Part shown: piece by piece, positions 1 through 7,973 of the stretch
How positions within the stretch are numbered: the first letter of the stretch is position 1
Layout: each line of letters starts with the position of its first letter
Made by a program: the position numbers and the translations under genes
The notes under the pieces: generated by a model
The model's input: only the letters and a program-made list of their open reading frames with translations
Databases searched by the model: none
Told to the model about the DNA's origin: nothing
NCBI RefSeq assembly: GCF_000359585.1
Contig: NZ_APMH01000012.1
Location: 1 to 64,000 of the forward strand
Reading direction: 5' to 3'
DNA: 64,000 nucleotides
DNA from: Clostridium tyrobutyricum DSM 2637 = ATCC 25755 = JCM 11008
Lineage (GTDB): Bacteria; Bacillota; Clostridia; Clostridiales; Clostridiaceae

Positions 1-192
1 TACCTTCATTCCTTAACTTCTTTTCTTTACAACCATATAAGTTTTACCCTTGAGTGGTTTTCCTACTTCATCAGCTCTAAATTCTAGATCATCTATTGCT
101 TTATTAACTATTCCAACTATAGAATTATCTAATTTTTTATATTCTTTTATTGCTCCTGCAGCAAATATTACTTCAAACCTTTTGTTATCCAT
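1..192 (-). pseudogene. RelE/ParE-family toxin, frameshifted and cut by the window edge
   Basis: From the ATG at 192 the frame reads MDNKRFEVIFAAGAIKEYKK and continues to LEFRADEVGKPLKGKTYMV, the usual N-terminal two thirds of a RelE-type mRNA interferase, but stops at 13-15 after 59 codons. Moving to another frame at about position 36 restores the family-like continuation GCKEKKLRNEG, which runs off the window. This is a direct sign of a frameshift (one base gained or two lost). The start overlaps the antitoxin stop by 8 nt (ATGGATAA), the normal translational coupling of such pairs. Family membership is moderately sure from the first half. Whether the shift is real or a sequencing error cannot be told here. 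Confidence 0.6.
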
Positions 193-484
193 TACGTCTT
201 ATATCCTTCCATTTAGCAGATAATTCTGGATTTTTTTCAACTTGGTTAATTCTATCACCTATAATTCTTTCTTCTTCTTTTTCCTCTAATTCAGCAAGTC
301 TTTCATACATTCTCTCAAACTGATCATATGATAGGATTACTGTATCAATGTTACCATTATCAGATATATATATTGGATTTTCTTTTGCTTTTCTTCTATA
401 TTGTCCTAATCTTTTAGAAACTACAGAAGATTTTACTATCTGATCTTTGGTTATTTTAGGCTTTGTATCTATAACAGCACTCAT
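185..484 (-). CDS. Type II toxin-antitoxin antitoxin, YefM/Phd-like
   Basis: A 99-residue protein with a strong Shine-Dalgarno (AAGGAGG) before ATG at 484. Its N-terminal half (VVSKRLGQYRRKAKENPIYI, then an IDTVILSYDQFERMYE segment) has the Phd/YefM pattern: a small DNA-binding fold that reads 'set this residue to be protected', followed by a charged, probably disordered C-terminal tail (LEEKEEERIIGDR...) that would wrap the toxin. It is followed with an 8-nt overlap by the frameshifted RelE-like gene. Such antitoxins normally repress their own promoter. With the toxin broken it may be an orphan remnant. Confidence 0.75.
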   Translation of the reverse strand: MSAVIDTKPKITKDQIVKSSVVSKRLGQYRRKAKENPIYISDNGNIDTVILSYDQFERMYERLAELEEKEEERIIGDRINQVEKNPELSAKWKDIRRNG

Positions 485-737
485 CTTAATTCCTCCTTAT
501 AACTCACATTAGATTAAGTATAATATATTACGTAACATTTGTCTATAAATTGTTTTATATTGGCATAAACAACTTTAGCAGCAGAACCTAATTTATTATT
601 TTATGGAAAATAACTTCGATAAAATAAAATTAACAGCTTTACTTAAGTCATTAATTTTGTTCCAACTTTTACCTTGATGCTCCACATTGTAAAAGTTTGC
701 TGGAACTTGCTATTATTCTACTTATTTGTATTCGTTC

Positions 738-826
738 ATGGTTTGTTCACGTCCCCCGGTGATCGTTGCGAACAGGGTGAGCTTGCTAAAGGAACCATTA
801 TAATACTAAAAAGCAAGCATTTTTTT
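738..826 (+). ncRNA. Candidate structured non-coding RNA with intrinsic terminator
   Basis: In the otherwise AT-rich, gene-free stretch 485-866 there is a local GC-richer block. On the plus strand AUGGUU (738-743) can pair with AACCAU (793-798), UGUUC (744-748) with GAACA (770-774), and ACG (749-751) with CGU (764-766). These helices stack along one continuous 5' strand. The element ends in a terminator: GCTTGCT (781-787) pairs with AGCAAGC (812-818), followed by ATTTTTTT. No plus-strand gene follows, so a trans-acting or orphan RNA is more likely than a riboswitch. I recognise no known RNA family. The short in-frame codons across it do not look like protein. Confidence 0.4.
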
Positions 827-866
827 GTCTTAATTATTGGATCCATTATAACCCATGATTTGGCAT

Positions 867-1580
867 TTACTTATGGTTGAAGAAAACATCATATATTTTA
901 CTTGATATTAAATCTAAAATAATAGTTGATATTATTCCTATTACTAGTGATATTTTGGAATGAGACTTAATGAAATTAATTATTCTGTCAAATAATATTG
1001 GTTTTATACTAGCAAGTTCTCTATCTAACATAATCATATACTTTTCACTATGTACATGATTATTAATCTTATTTCTACATTCATCACAAATAATAGGCTT
1101 TTGACAAAAATAGACTACATCTCGCTTATCTCCACACATATCAAAAATACAACCTCTAGTTTCATCATGAACTAAATCATTTCCTGTAATTTGTAATTTA
1201 TACCTAGTAATATAACGATACATAGTAGTAATCATATAATTAAAAAGGTCTATATGCTTATCTTTTAAAATACAATCTATCTCATAAAATGAAATTACAT
1301 AAATATTATTATCTTTATCTAATCTTTTTCCAAAATAATTTTTTTCAATCACAGTATCTACAAAACCAATACACATATCAAATTTATTTTTTTCAGATTT
1401 TTCACTTAATAATTTCTCCAATGTTTCAAATTTATATCCCCATTCATAATCACACTTAGGTCTATTCATTTTATATATTTCGCATTTAAAAATTTTGCTA
1501 TTATATTTTTCTAATCTTTTAAATAAATATTCATGACTTTGCTTACCTAATTTTATTATTTTTATTTTAATTTTATCCAT
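867..1580 (-). CDS. Uncharacterised Cys/His-motif protein with C-terminal membrane anchor
   Basis: A 237-residue basic protein of unknown function. A conserved-looking block is visible at about residues 138-168: H138-D-E-T-R-G-C144, then C149, then C165-D-E-C168. This could be a zinc-binding knuckle, possibly with H138/E140 in an active site. Residues about 209-225 (ISLVIGIISTIILDLIS) form one hydrophobic segment near the C-terminus, so the protein is probably tail-anchored in the membrane with the body in the cytoplasm. The ATG at 1580 overlaps the end of the decayed gene upstream (8 nt), suggesting former co-translation. The region downstream is the RNA candidate and a toxin-antitoxin remnant, the sort of accessory setting where defence genes sit; that is context only. 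Confidence 0.55.
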   Translation of the reverse strand: MDKIKIKIIKLGKQSHEYLFKRLEKYNSKIFKCEIYKMNRPKCDYEWGYKFETLEKLLSEKSEKNKFDMCIGFVDTVIEKNYFGKRLDKDNNIYVISFYEIDCILKDKHIDLFNYMITTMYRYITRYKLQITGNDLVHDETRGCIFDMCGDKRDVVYFCQKPIICDECRNKINNHVHSEKYMIMLDRELASIKPILFDRIINFIKSHSKISLVIGIISTIILDLISSKIYDVFFNHK

Positions 1581-1954
1581 ATATACACCATTTCCATTTT
1601 ATATACTCATACATACTGTAAATTCTTTCAATTACGTCATCATTTATGTCATTTTCTGAAAAGCACTTAACCTTATCATATCTATTCTATTTACAAGATA
1701 CCATACTGTAATTATATTTTTATCTTGCATACCTTTTTCAGCCATACCTTGTTCAATAAGAGAAATATGAACAAAATAATAGCTTTATCACCTCTCATTT
1801 GAATCATACATTCAATTTCCTGTCTATCTATAATTTTATCAATCAAATATTCTACTAATTTCTTTGATTTAAGCGATTTATTTATATGTTTTTGATATTC
1901 CAAATAATCTTGTAAAGAATAAAAATCCGGATATCTATCTTTTAATTGATTCAA
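1573..1954 (-). pseudogene. Decayed gene at the end of the sugar operon, two frameshifts
   Basis: The TTG at 1954 overlaps the rfbH stop (TTGA) and opens a frame beginning MNQLKDRYPDFYSLQDYLEY. The intact reading continues as follows: frame 1 to about GDKAIILFI, then frame 2 giving ISLIEQGMAEKGMQDKNIIT and VWYLVNRI, then frame 3 giving DKVKCFSENDINDDVIERIY and SMYEYIKWKWCIYG, stopping at 1573. Each shifted piece keeps protein-like composition, and the last overlaps the start of the next gene. The reconstructed product is about 127 residues and is not one I recognise. It is too short to be the missing E3 reductase of this pathway. Confidence 0.5.
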
Positions 1955-3315
1955 ATTTTTTTATTGCTATCATCATGTTTTTTTATAAAATGAGTAAACA
2001 TCCTGTCAAAAATTTTAATCATGTATTCAATCCTTTGATTATCAATTCCAGGCCATACACCTATCCAAAAAGTGTTTTCCATAATAGTATTTGTATTTTC
2101 TAAATTATCTACCACTCTATATTCAATTTTATTTTCTGTAAAAAGAGGTTGTTTGAGTATGTTTCCTGCAAATAAAAGACGTGTTCCTATCTTATTTTTT
2201 TCAAGAAATTTTACAACGTCATTTCTATTGAATCCATTGTTTTCCCGCAGTGTTATAGGAAATCCGAACCAACTTGGATCACTATTTTTTTCAGATTGTG
2301 GAAGAATCAAATAATCTTCAAATTGATTTAACCCTTCATATAATCTTTTGAAATTTTCTTTCCGTGTTTTTATAAAGTCAGGCAATTTTTTTAGCTGGGA
2401 TACCCCTAATGCAGCCTGCATATCAGTTACTTTCAGGTTATATCCAAAATGTGAATAGACATATTTATGATCATATCCAAAAGGAAGTTCTCCATGCTGC
2501 TGTGAAAAACGATTTCCACAAAAATTATCTTTTCCAGGTGGGCAAATACAATCTCTGCCCCAATCTCTTATAGATCGAATTATGTTATGAAGTTCCAAAT
2601 TCTTTGTAACTACAGCTCCACCTTCACCCATTGTTATATGATGTGCTGGATAAAAACTATATGTAGATATATGTCCAAAAGTTCCTGTGTATTTTCCATC
2701 ATACATTGAGCCAAGTGCATCACAGTTATCTTCTACAATCCATAGATTATTCTTTTCAGCAATTTCAACAATTTTATTTAAATTAAATGGATTTCCAAGG
2801 GTATGTGCCAAAAATATCGCTCTGGTCTTTGAAGATACTGCTTTTTCAATGTCTTCTGATTTTATATTATAGGTTGATAAATTTACATCAACAAATACAG
2901 GCACGAGTTTATTTTGAATTATAGGTGTTATTGTAGTTGGAAAACCAGCCGCCACTGTTATAATTTCATCACCTGGTTTAAGTCTTCTGTCACCAAGTTT
3001 ACTGGAAGTAAGTGCAGTTATGGCTACTAAATTTGCTGAAGATCCAGAATTGACAAGGGAACAATATTTTGATCCTAAAAATTCAGGAAATTTCTTTTCA
3101 AATTCAGAAGCATATCTTCCAGATGTAAGCCACATATCCAAGGAAGAATTTACTAAGGAAGCTATATCATCTTCATTAATTATTTTGCCGGATGCTGGTA
3201 TATATGTCTCCCCCGGTATAAATTTATCTTTGGAGTTTTTGTTCTCACAAAACTTTCTAACCATGCTTATAATATCATTTCTTGAAGATTTTTCATCAAA
3301 ACTTAATTTTTCCAT
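1951..3315 (-). CDS. rfbH: CDP-6-deoxy-L-threo-D-glycero-4-hexulose-3-dehydratase (E1)
   Basis: A 454-residue aspartate-aminotransferase-fold enzyme that removes the C-3 hydroxyl of CDP-4-keto-6-deoxyglucose using pyridoxamine phosphate and a [2Fe-2S] cluster. Two hallmarks are visible. The usual PLP lysine is replaced by histidine in FYPAHHITMGEGG (H225/H226). The cluster motif C-X57-C-X-C-X7-C is exact (C198, C256, C258, C266). I place the start at the ATG at 3315, one base after the rfbG stop, because GGAG lies 8 nt upstream; an in-frame GTG at 3324 is too close. The enzyme needs the NADH-dependent E3 reductase, which is not encoded nearby. The product would be CDP-3,6-dideoxy-4-hexulose. 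Confidence 0.93.
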   Translation of the reverse strand: MEKLSFDEKSSRNDIISMVRKFCENKNSKDKFIPGETYIPASGKIINEDDIASLVNSSLDMWLTSGRYASEFEKKFPEFLGSKYCSLVNSGSSANLVAITALTSSKLGDRRLKPGDEIITVAAGFPTTITPIIQNKLVPVFVDVNLSTYNIKSEDIEKAVSSKTRAIFLAHTLGNPFNLNKIVEIAEKNNLWIVEDNCDALGSMYDGKYTGTFGHISTYSFYPAHHITMGEGGAVVTKNLELHNIIRSIRDWGRDCICPPGKDNFCGNRFSQQHGELPFGYDHKYVYSHFGYNLKVTDMQAALGVSQLKKLPDFIKTRKENFKRLYEGLNQFEDYLILPQSEKNSDPSWFGFPITLRENNGFNRNDVVKFLEKNKIGTRLLFAGNILKQPLFTENKIEYRVVDNLENTNTIMENTFWIGVWPGIDNQRIEYMIKIFDRMFTHFIKKHDDSNKKI

Positions 3316-3316
3316 T

Positions 3317-4411
3317 TCATTCACTCCATTTTAAGTTATGTGATAATGCTTTATTTTGATATTTTTCTATCTGAGCAACAGTATAATCATACATATTTTT
3401 ATTTTCATTTATATAATATTCTTTGTACCAATCCATTGTACTGCCTACAGTTTCCTTTATATTATATACAGGATACCAGTGCAAATATGTATTTGCCTTA
3501 CTTATATCAAGTTTCAAAAGATTGGCTTCATGCGGCTGACTAGATTTATCTACTACAATTGAGCCTTTTCCAAAGCATTTTGAAGAAAACTTTAAAATAT
3601 CCTGAACATTCAATACAGAACTTTCATAAGGACCAAAATTCCAGCTTGTGCTATATTTTTTAGCATTTTCGAGCATTAATGCTCCGAGTCTCAAGTAACC
3701 TGACAGTGGTTCTAAAACATACTGCCATGGTCTAGTTGCAAGTGGATTTCTTATAATTACAGACTTATCTTCTGATACAGCTCTTATAAAATCAGGTATC
3801 AATCTGTCCTTTGCCCAATCTCCACCACCTATTACATTACCTGCTCTTGCAGATGCAAGAGCCTTACAGCTATTATTATAAAAACTTTTCCTGTAAGAAG
3901 ACACTATGAGTTCAGCACATCCCTTGCTGGAACTATATGGATCATATCCTCCCATAGGATCAGTTTCTCTATAACCATATACCCACTCTTTATTTTCATA
4001 ACATTTATCTGTAGTTATAACTACAACAGCTTGTACGCTATCTACATTTCTTGCAGCTTCCAGTAAATTAACAGTTCCCATTACATTAGTTGCATAAGTG
4101 TCTATGGGATATTTATAAGCCACTCTTACCAAAGGCTGAGCTGCCAAGTGAAAGATTATATCCGGTTTATATTTATTTAATATATTTGATAATCTTGAAT
4201 AATCTCTTACATCACCATTTATACTTGTAACTTTTTCACTTAAACTGCATATTTTAAACATTGAAGGTTCTGTTGGAGGTTCTAAGGAGTATCCCACAAC
4301 TTTAGCTCCGAGTTCTTTAAGCCATGTTGAAAGCCAGGAACCTTTAAATCCTGTATGCCCTGTTATAAAAACTGTTTTTCCTCTATATTTATTCTTAAAA
4401 ATATCATTCAT
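3317..4411 (-). CDS. rfbG: CDP-glucose 4,6-dehydratase
   Basis: A 364-residue extended short-chain dehydrogenase that turns CDP-D-glucose into CDP-4-keto-6-deoxyglucose with bound NAD. The Rossmann motif GHTGFKGSW follows FIT near the N-terminus, the TTDKCYENKEW segment is typical of this dehydratase, and the catalytic Tyr-Lys pair lies in DPYSSSKGCAE (YxxxK). The start is ATG 4411 (MNDIFKNKYRGKT), which has GAGGAT upstream and overlaps the previous stop by 8 nt; a start at 4450 would lie well inside the neighbour. Acts between rfbF and rfbH. Confidence 0.93.
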   Translation of the reverse strand: MNDIFKNKYRGKTVFITGHTGFKGSWLSTWLKELGAKVVGYSLEPPTEPSMFKICSLSEKVTSINGDVRDYSRLSNILNKYKPDIIFHLAAQPLVRVAYKYPIDTYATNVMGTVNLLEAARNVDSVQAVVVITTDKCYENKEWVYGYRETDPMGGYDPYSSSKGCAELIVSSYRKSFYNNSCKALASARAGNVIGGGDWAKDRLIPDFIRAVSEDKSVIIRNPLATRPWQYVLEPLSGYLRLGALMLENAKKYSTSWNFGPYESSVLNVQDILKFSSKCFGKGSIVVDKSSQPHEANLLKLDISKANTYLHWYPVYNIKETVGSTMDWYKEYYINENKNMYDYTVAQIEKYQNKALSHNLKWSE

Positions 4412-5318
4412 AAGAATTATCCTCACAATTATTGGATTTATATTTATCATACAATTCTTTTATTTCTATAAGTCCATCATGCACATTCACAGGTTTGCAT
4501 TTTAATTTTTTATATATTTTATCAATTTTGAGTCCTGCGTTAAGTGGCCTTTTCGCAATTTGACCTAAATTTTCAGTTTTTACTGGAACTAGTAAATTTT
4601 TATCTAAATTCAGTACTTCAGCTGACTTTACAGCGAACTCGTATCTATTCATAACATCTTTTCCGACTATATTAAATACACCGCAAAGATTATTATCACA
4701 GCTTTCTTTAATCATTGAAGCTAAGTTAGGGCAGTATGTAGGACTACTAATCTGGTCAACAGGAACTTTCATAATTTTATTCTCATTAAGATTTTTTATT
4801 AATTGCATTATAAAATTTTTAGATTCTAAATTCCATCCATATACAACTGTAGTTCTGACAATCATATAATTACGTATATAGGTCTGTATTACTTTTTCAC
4901 CTGACAATTTAGTCTTTCCATAGTAATTTATAGGATTTACCTCATCTATTTCACTATAAGGTCCATTCTTACCATCAAATACATATTCAGTAGATATATA
5001 TATAACTTTACAATTATAAGGTTTAGATATATTTGATATATTTTTTATTCCTTCAACATTTATTTTATAAACATTTTCTTTACTTTCTTCACAATATTCC
5101 ACATTTGTCAAAGCTGCTGTTATTATAATAATGTTTGGCTTTATTTTTTCAAAAACTTTTTTTATACTTTCTATGTCCGTCACATCTAAATACAATAAAT
5201 TTGAATTTTCATTTTTGGAATAAGTACCATATGTTTTATATGAACTATCCTTTTTAAAAATTTTATACAATTCATTGCCTAAAAATCCTGATGCTCCTAC
5301 AATCAATATATTTTTCAT
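4404..5318 (-). CDS. RmlD-like NAD(P)-dependent sugar reductase
   Basis: A 304-residue member of the RmlD/dTDP-4-dehydrorhamnose-reductase branch of the SDR superfamily. It has the GASGFLGNEL nucleotide-binding loop at the N-terminus, TEYVFDG, and the catalytic YYGKTKLSGE (YxxxK). In dTDP-rhamnose loci this enzyme reduces the 4-keto group. Here the neighbours handle CDP-sugars, so the more likely role is the final 4-keto reduction of a CDP-3,6-dideoxyhexulose (compare AscF in CDP-ascarylose synthesis). Substrate is inferred from context, not from sequence. Shares an 8-nt overlap with rfbG. Confidence 0.8.
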   Translation of the reverse strand: MKNILIVGASGFLGNELYKIFKKDSSYKTYGTYSKNENSNLLYLDVTDIESIKKVFEKIKPNIIIITAALTNVEYCEESKENVYKINVEGIKNISNISKPYNCKVIYISTEYVFDGKNGPYSEIDEVNPINYYGKTKLSGEKVIQTYIRNYMIVRTTVVYGWNLESKNFIMQLIKNLNENKIMKVPVDQISSPTYCPNLASMIKESCDNNLCGVFNIVGKDVMNRYEFAVKSAEVLNLDKNLLVPVKTENLGQIAKRPLNAGLKIDKIYKKLKCKPVNVHDGLIEIKELYDKYKSNNCEDNSYE

Positions 5319-5325
5319 TAAATCA

Positions 5326-5778
5326 CTACCTATCCTTTAATGACCAATCATACTTTATTATATTATTTTCATGTGGATCCAATCTTAGCATTTCATCATC
5401 TTCATGTATAATATTAATAAGATCAGCAACTATTGCTTCATCAGTACCTACACATTTGAAACCATTCCACACATTTGATGGTATTTGAACAAGGGAATAA
5501 TTTTTATCTCCCAAGTATATTTCCTGAATCTCACCTTTTGTACTTGAGTTTTTCCTATCATCAAATAATACCAATTTTATCATACCTTTAACTACTGCAT
5601 AATTCAGTACAGCTTTTTTATGAATATGCCATCCTTTAACAACTCCGGGATATATAGTTGAAAAATATATCTCTCCAAATCCCTTAAATTCATCATCACA
5701 GGATTCCTGCATTTTCATTATGCTGCCTCTATCATCTGGTATTTTTCTTAAAGGTTTTACTATTACTCCATTTATCAT
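5326..5778 (-). CDS. RmlC-type cupin sugar epimerase (dTDP-4-dehydrorhamnose 3,5-epimerase-like)
   Basis: A 150-residue cupin, shorter than classic RmlC (about 180). The RmlC-like core is clear: IPDDRGSIMK, then YPGVVKGWHIHKKAVLNY with the catalytic histidine, VKGMIKLVLFDD, and VQIPSNVWNGFKCVG. The conserved tyrosine that follows in classical RmlC is not obvious, so a narrower (for example C-5 only) or altered epimerisation is possible. In a CDP-ascarylose type pathway this slot is the C-5 epimerase (AscE). It sits 7 nt after rfbF and 7 nt before the reductase, with a good GGAGG site. Confidence 0.8.
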   Translation of the reverse strand: MINGVIVKPLRKIPDDRGSIMKMQESCDDEFKGFGEIYFSTIYPGVVKGWHIHKKAVLNYAVVKGMIKLVLFDDRKNSSTKGEIQEIYLGDKNYSLVQIPSNVWNGFKCVGTDEAIVADLINIIHEDDEMLRLDPHENNIIKYDWSLKDR

Positions 5779-5785
5779 AATAATT

Positions 5786-6559
5786 TTACCTCCATATCTT
5801 CCATGGTGCTTTTCCAGACTTCCAAAGATTATCGAGTTCTATTTTATCTCTAAGAGTATCCATTGGTTTCCAAAATCCATTGTGCTTATATGCAGTAAGC
5901 TGATTCAAATTTGAAAGATTTTCAAGTGGTTCTTTTTCCAAAATTGTATTATCATCATCTATATAGTTGAATATTTCGGGTTCAAATACAAAGAAACCTC
6001 CATTAATCCAGCCTCCATCACCAACTGGTTTCTCTAAAAAAGTATCAACTTGTCCATTATTGTCAATATTCAATGCTCCAAATCTTCCAGCAGGCTGTAC
6101 AGCCGTAACAGTGGCTATTTTATCATGTGATTTATGAAAATTTAAAAGTTCATTTATATCAACATCACCAACTCCATCACCATATGTAAGCATAAAAGTT
6201 TCATCACCTATGTATTTTTGAATTTTTCTAAGCCTTCCACCTGTCATGGTGTTCAGCCCTGTGTCAATAAGTGTAACTTTCCAAGGTTCAGCCTTACTAT
6301 TGTAATATTTTATATTTCCTGAACATAGATCTACTGTAATATCACTCATATGCATATGATAATTAGCAAAATATTCTTTAATCATATATCCTTTATATCC
6401 ACAACATACTATAAAATCATTTATACCGTAATGAGAATAAATATTCATAATATGCCATATTATAGGTTTACCTCCTATGTCGACCATAGGTTTCGGCTTC
6501 AGCATAGTCTCCTCACTTAACCTTGTGCCAAATCCTCCTGCAAGTATGACTGCATACAT
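5786..6559 (-). CDS. rfbF: Glucose-1-phosphate cytidylyltransferase
   Basis: A 257-residue sugar nucleotidyltransferase making CDP-glucose from CTP and glucose-1-phosphate, the first committed step for CDP-deoxysugars. The N-terminus AVILAGGFGTRLSEET is the nucleotide-binding signature, followed by KPKPMVDIGGKPI. LTYGDGVGDVD provides the metal-binding Asp, and FLEKPVGDGGWINGGFFVFE is typical of the RfbF branch rather than RmlA. Full length for the family (about 257). The start at 6559 has TAAGGAGG upstream. Confidence 0.95.
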   Translation of the reverse strand: MYAVILAGGFGTRLSEETMLKPKPMVDIGGKPIIWHIMNIYSHYGINDFIVCCGYKGYMIKEYFANYHMHMSDITVDLCSGNIKYYNSKAEPWKVTLIDTGLNTMTGGRLRKIQKYIGDETFMLTYGDGVGDVDINELLNFHKSHDKIATVTAVQPAGRFGALNIDNNGQVDTFLEKPVGDGGWINGGFFVFEPEIFNYIDDDNTILEKEPLENLSNLNQLTAYKHNGFWKPMDTLRDKIELDNLWKSGKAPWKIWR

Positions 6560-6604
6560 AGTTATCCTCCTTACATTTTTCTAATGTTTTTATTAAATTA
6601 GCTA

Positions 6605-7924
6605 TTATTCATCTATAATTTGAGTCCAATATCTTAATAATTTATCATTTGGAAAATATCTTTGGAAATGATAAATGGAACTTTTATTTTTTTCTTTAAG
6701 TATCTGCTTACAGTTATGTATTTTATATTTATTATCCAATACTTTCTCTTTATTATTACTTTTTATAAGTTCTATGCTTTCTTCAAATACTTTTTTATAA
6801 CTGCCTAAACAAGATAAAAACCATTCTGAGGGTGTATTACCAAGTATATTCTTAAATAAAAATTTTTTCTTGTCTTTCTTCATTACCGAATCATAATTAT
6901 TATTTAAACTCTCAATCGTATTATTTATGCTGAATTTATTTAAAATATAATTTCTTGCATTATTCCCAATTTTTATACGTTTATCTGTATTTTCATATAA
7001 ATATCTCATTGCATTACCATAATCTTTTTTGTTATTTACAACAATACCTGTCTCCATATTCTTAACTAAATATTTTTCAGTACATTGCTTCAATACAATT
7101 GGCGGTATTCCAGCTGCCATAGCTTCTAATAAAGCATTCTCTGTAGTTCCATAATGATTAGGATTTAATAAATATCCAAAAACACTGAATTTATTCAACT
7201 GATTTTGAACATCATTTACATAACCCACAAACTCAAATTTTTTATCAATACTCATCTTCTTTGCTTCATTTAAAATTTTATCTTTATTTTCCGTATCTCC
7301 TACCATAATAAATTTTAAATTTGGTATATTTATCTCATTACAGTAATTAATAAATTGTGGATTCAATTTGCAATAATTTAATGTTCCTACATAACCAATG
7401 TTAAAATTATTATCATCACTTTGCTGTTTTTTTATAATATTATCAGATCCTCCAGAACTATATACTATATCTGCATTATTGCGTATGAATTCTCTAGAAT
7501 CTTTATCTTGTAAATAATTATTTTCTAATGAATATGGTGATGTAAATAAAAACCTAGTACAATTTTTCATAAATTTACTTTTTATAAATGGATACGAACA
7601 ACCTGATATATGACTCCATATAATTAATCTTACTGGTATTTGAGGAAATTCATATAAAAATTTACACATAAGTGGATGATGCCACCATTCTAACTGAACA
7701 ATATCAGATTTCATTATTTCATTTTTAATTATTTTATTAGATGGTTCTATTAAAACTTTTACATTATTTTTTAAAGCTTGTTTTACGAACTGTAAATTAA
7801 GTGGTTTTTCTAATAAAATAATTAAATGCTTATATTCATTATTTACATATGGATTACAAATATTAGAAAGTACTTTTCCCACTCCACCTCCAAGATGTAC
7901 AGTAATATGAAGTATCTTATACAT
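6605..7924 (-). CDS. Glycosyltransferase, GT4-like (GT-B fold)
   Basis: A 439-residue protein whose N-terminus MYKILHITVHLGGGVGKVLS carries the GT-B glycine-rich loop. The second domain has FNIGYVGTLNYCK and the donor-binding segment TTENALLEAMAAGIPPIVLK (E-x7-E motif of retaining GT4 enzymes). The last 90 residues are a lysine-rich extension without obvious homology. The start at 7924 is preferred to 7945 because GGAAGGAAAG lies at the right distance before it. It is cytoplasmic, as no signal peptide or membrane segment is seen. Probably transfers one sugar of the surface or flagellar glycan; donor and acceptor are unknown. Confidence 0.8.
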   Translation of the reverse strand: MYKILHITVHLGGGVGKVLSNICNPYVNNEYKHLIILLEKPLNLQFVKQALKNNVKVLIEPSNKIIKNEIMKSDIVQLEWWHHPLMCKFLYEFPQIPVRLIIWSHISGCSYPFIKSKFMKNCTRFLFTSPYSLENNYLQDKDSREFIRNNADIVYSSGGSDNIIKKQQSDDNNFNIGYVGTLNYCKLNPQFINYCNEINIPNLKFIMVGDTENKDKILNEAKKMSIDKKFEFVGYVNDVQNQLNKFSVFGYLLNPNHYGTTENALLEAMAAGIPPIVLKQCTEKYLVKNMETGIVVNNKKDYGNAMRYLYENTDKRIKIGNNARNYILNKFSINNTIESLNNNYDSVMKKDKKKFLFKNILGNTPSEWFLSCLGSYKKVFEESIELIKSNNKEKVLDNKYKIHNCKQILKEKNKSSIYHFQRYFPNDKLLRYWTQIIDE

Positions 7925-7973
7925 AAAATATATCTTTCCTTCCATATTCTAAAAATTCTTTAATATAATTAAG

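Noticed and set aside
674-880. 68-codon plus-strand frame in the RNA-candidate region
   Set aside because: No good ribosome site, composition unlike protein and a terminator hairpin lies inside it; better explained as structured RNA or plain intergenic DNA.
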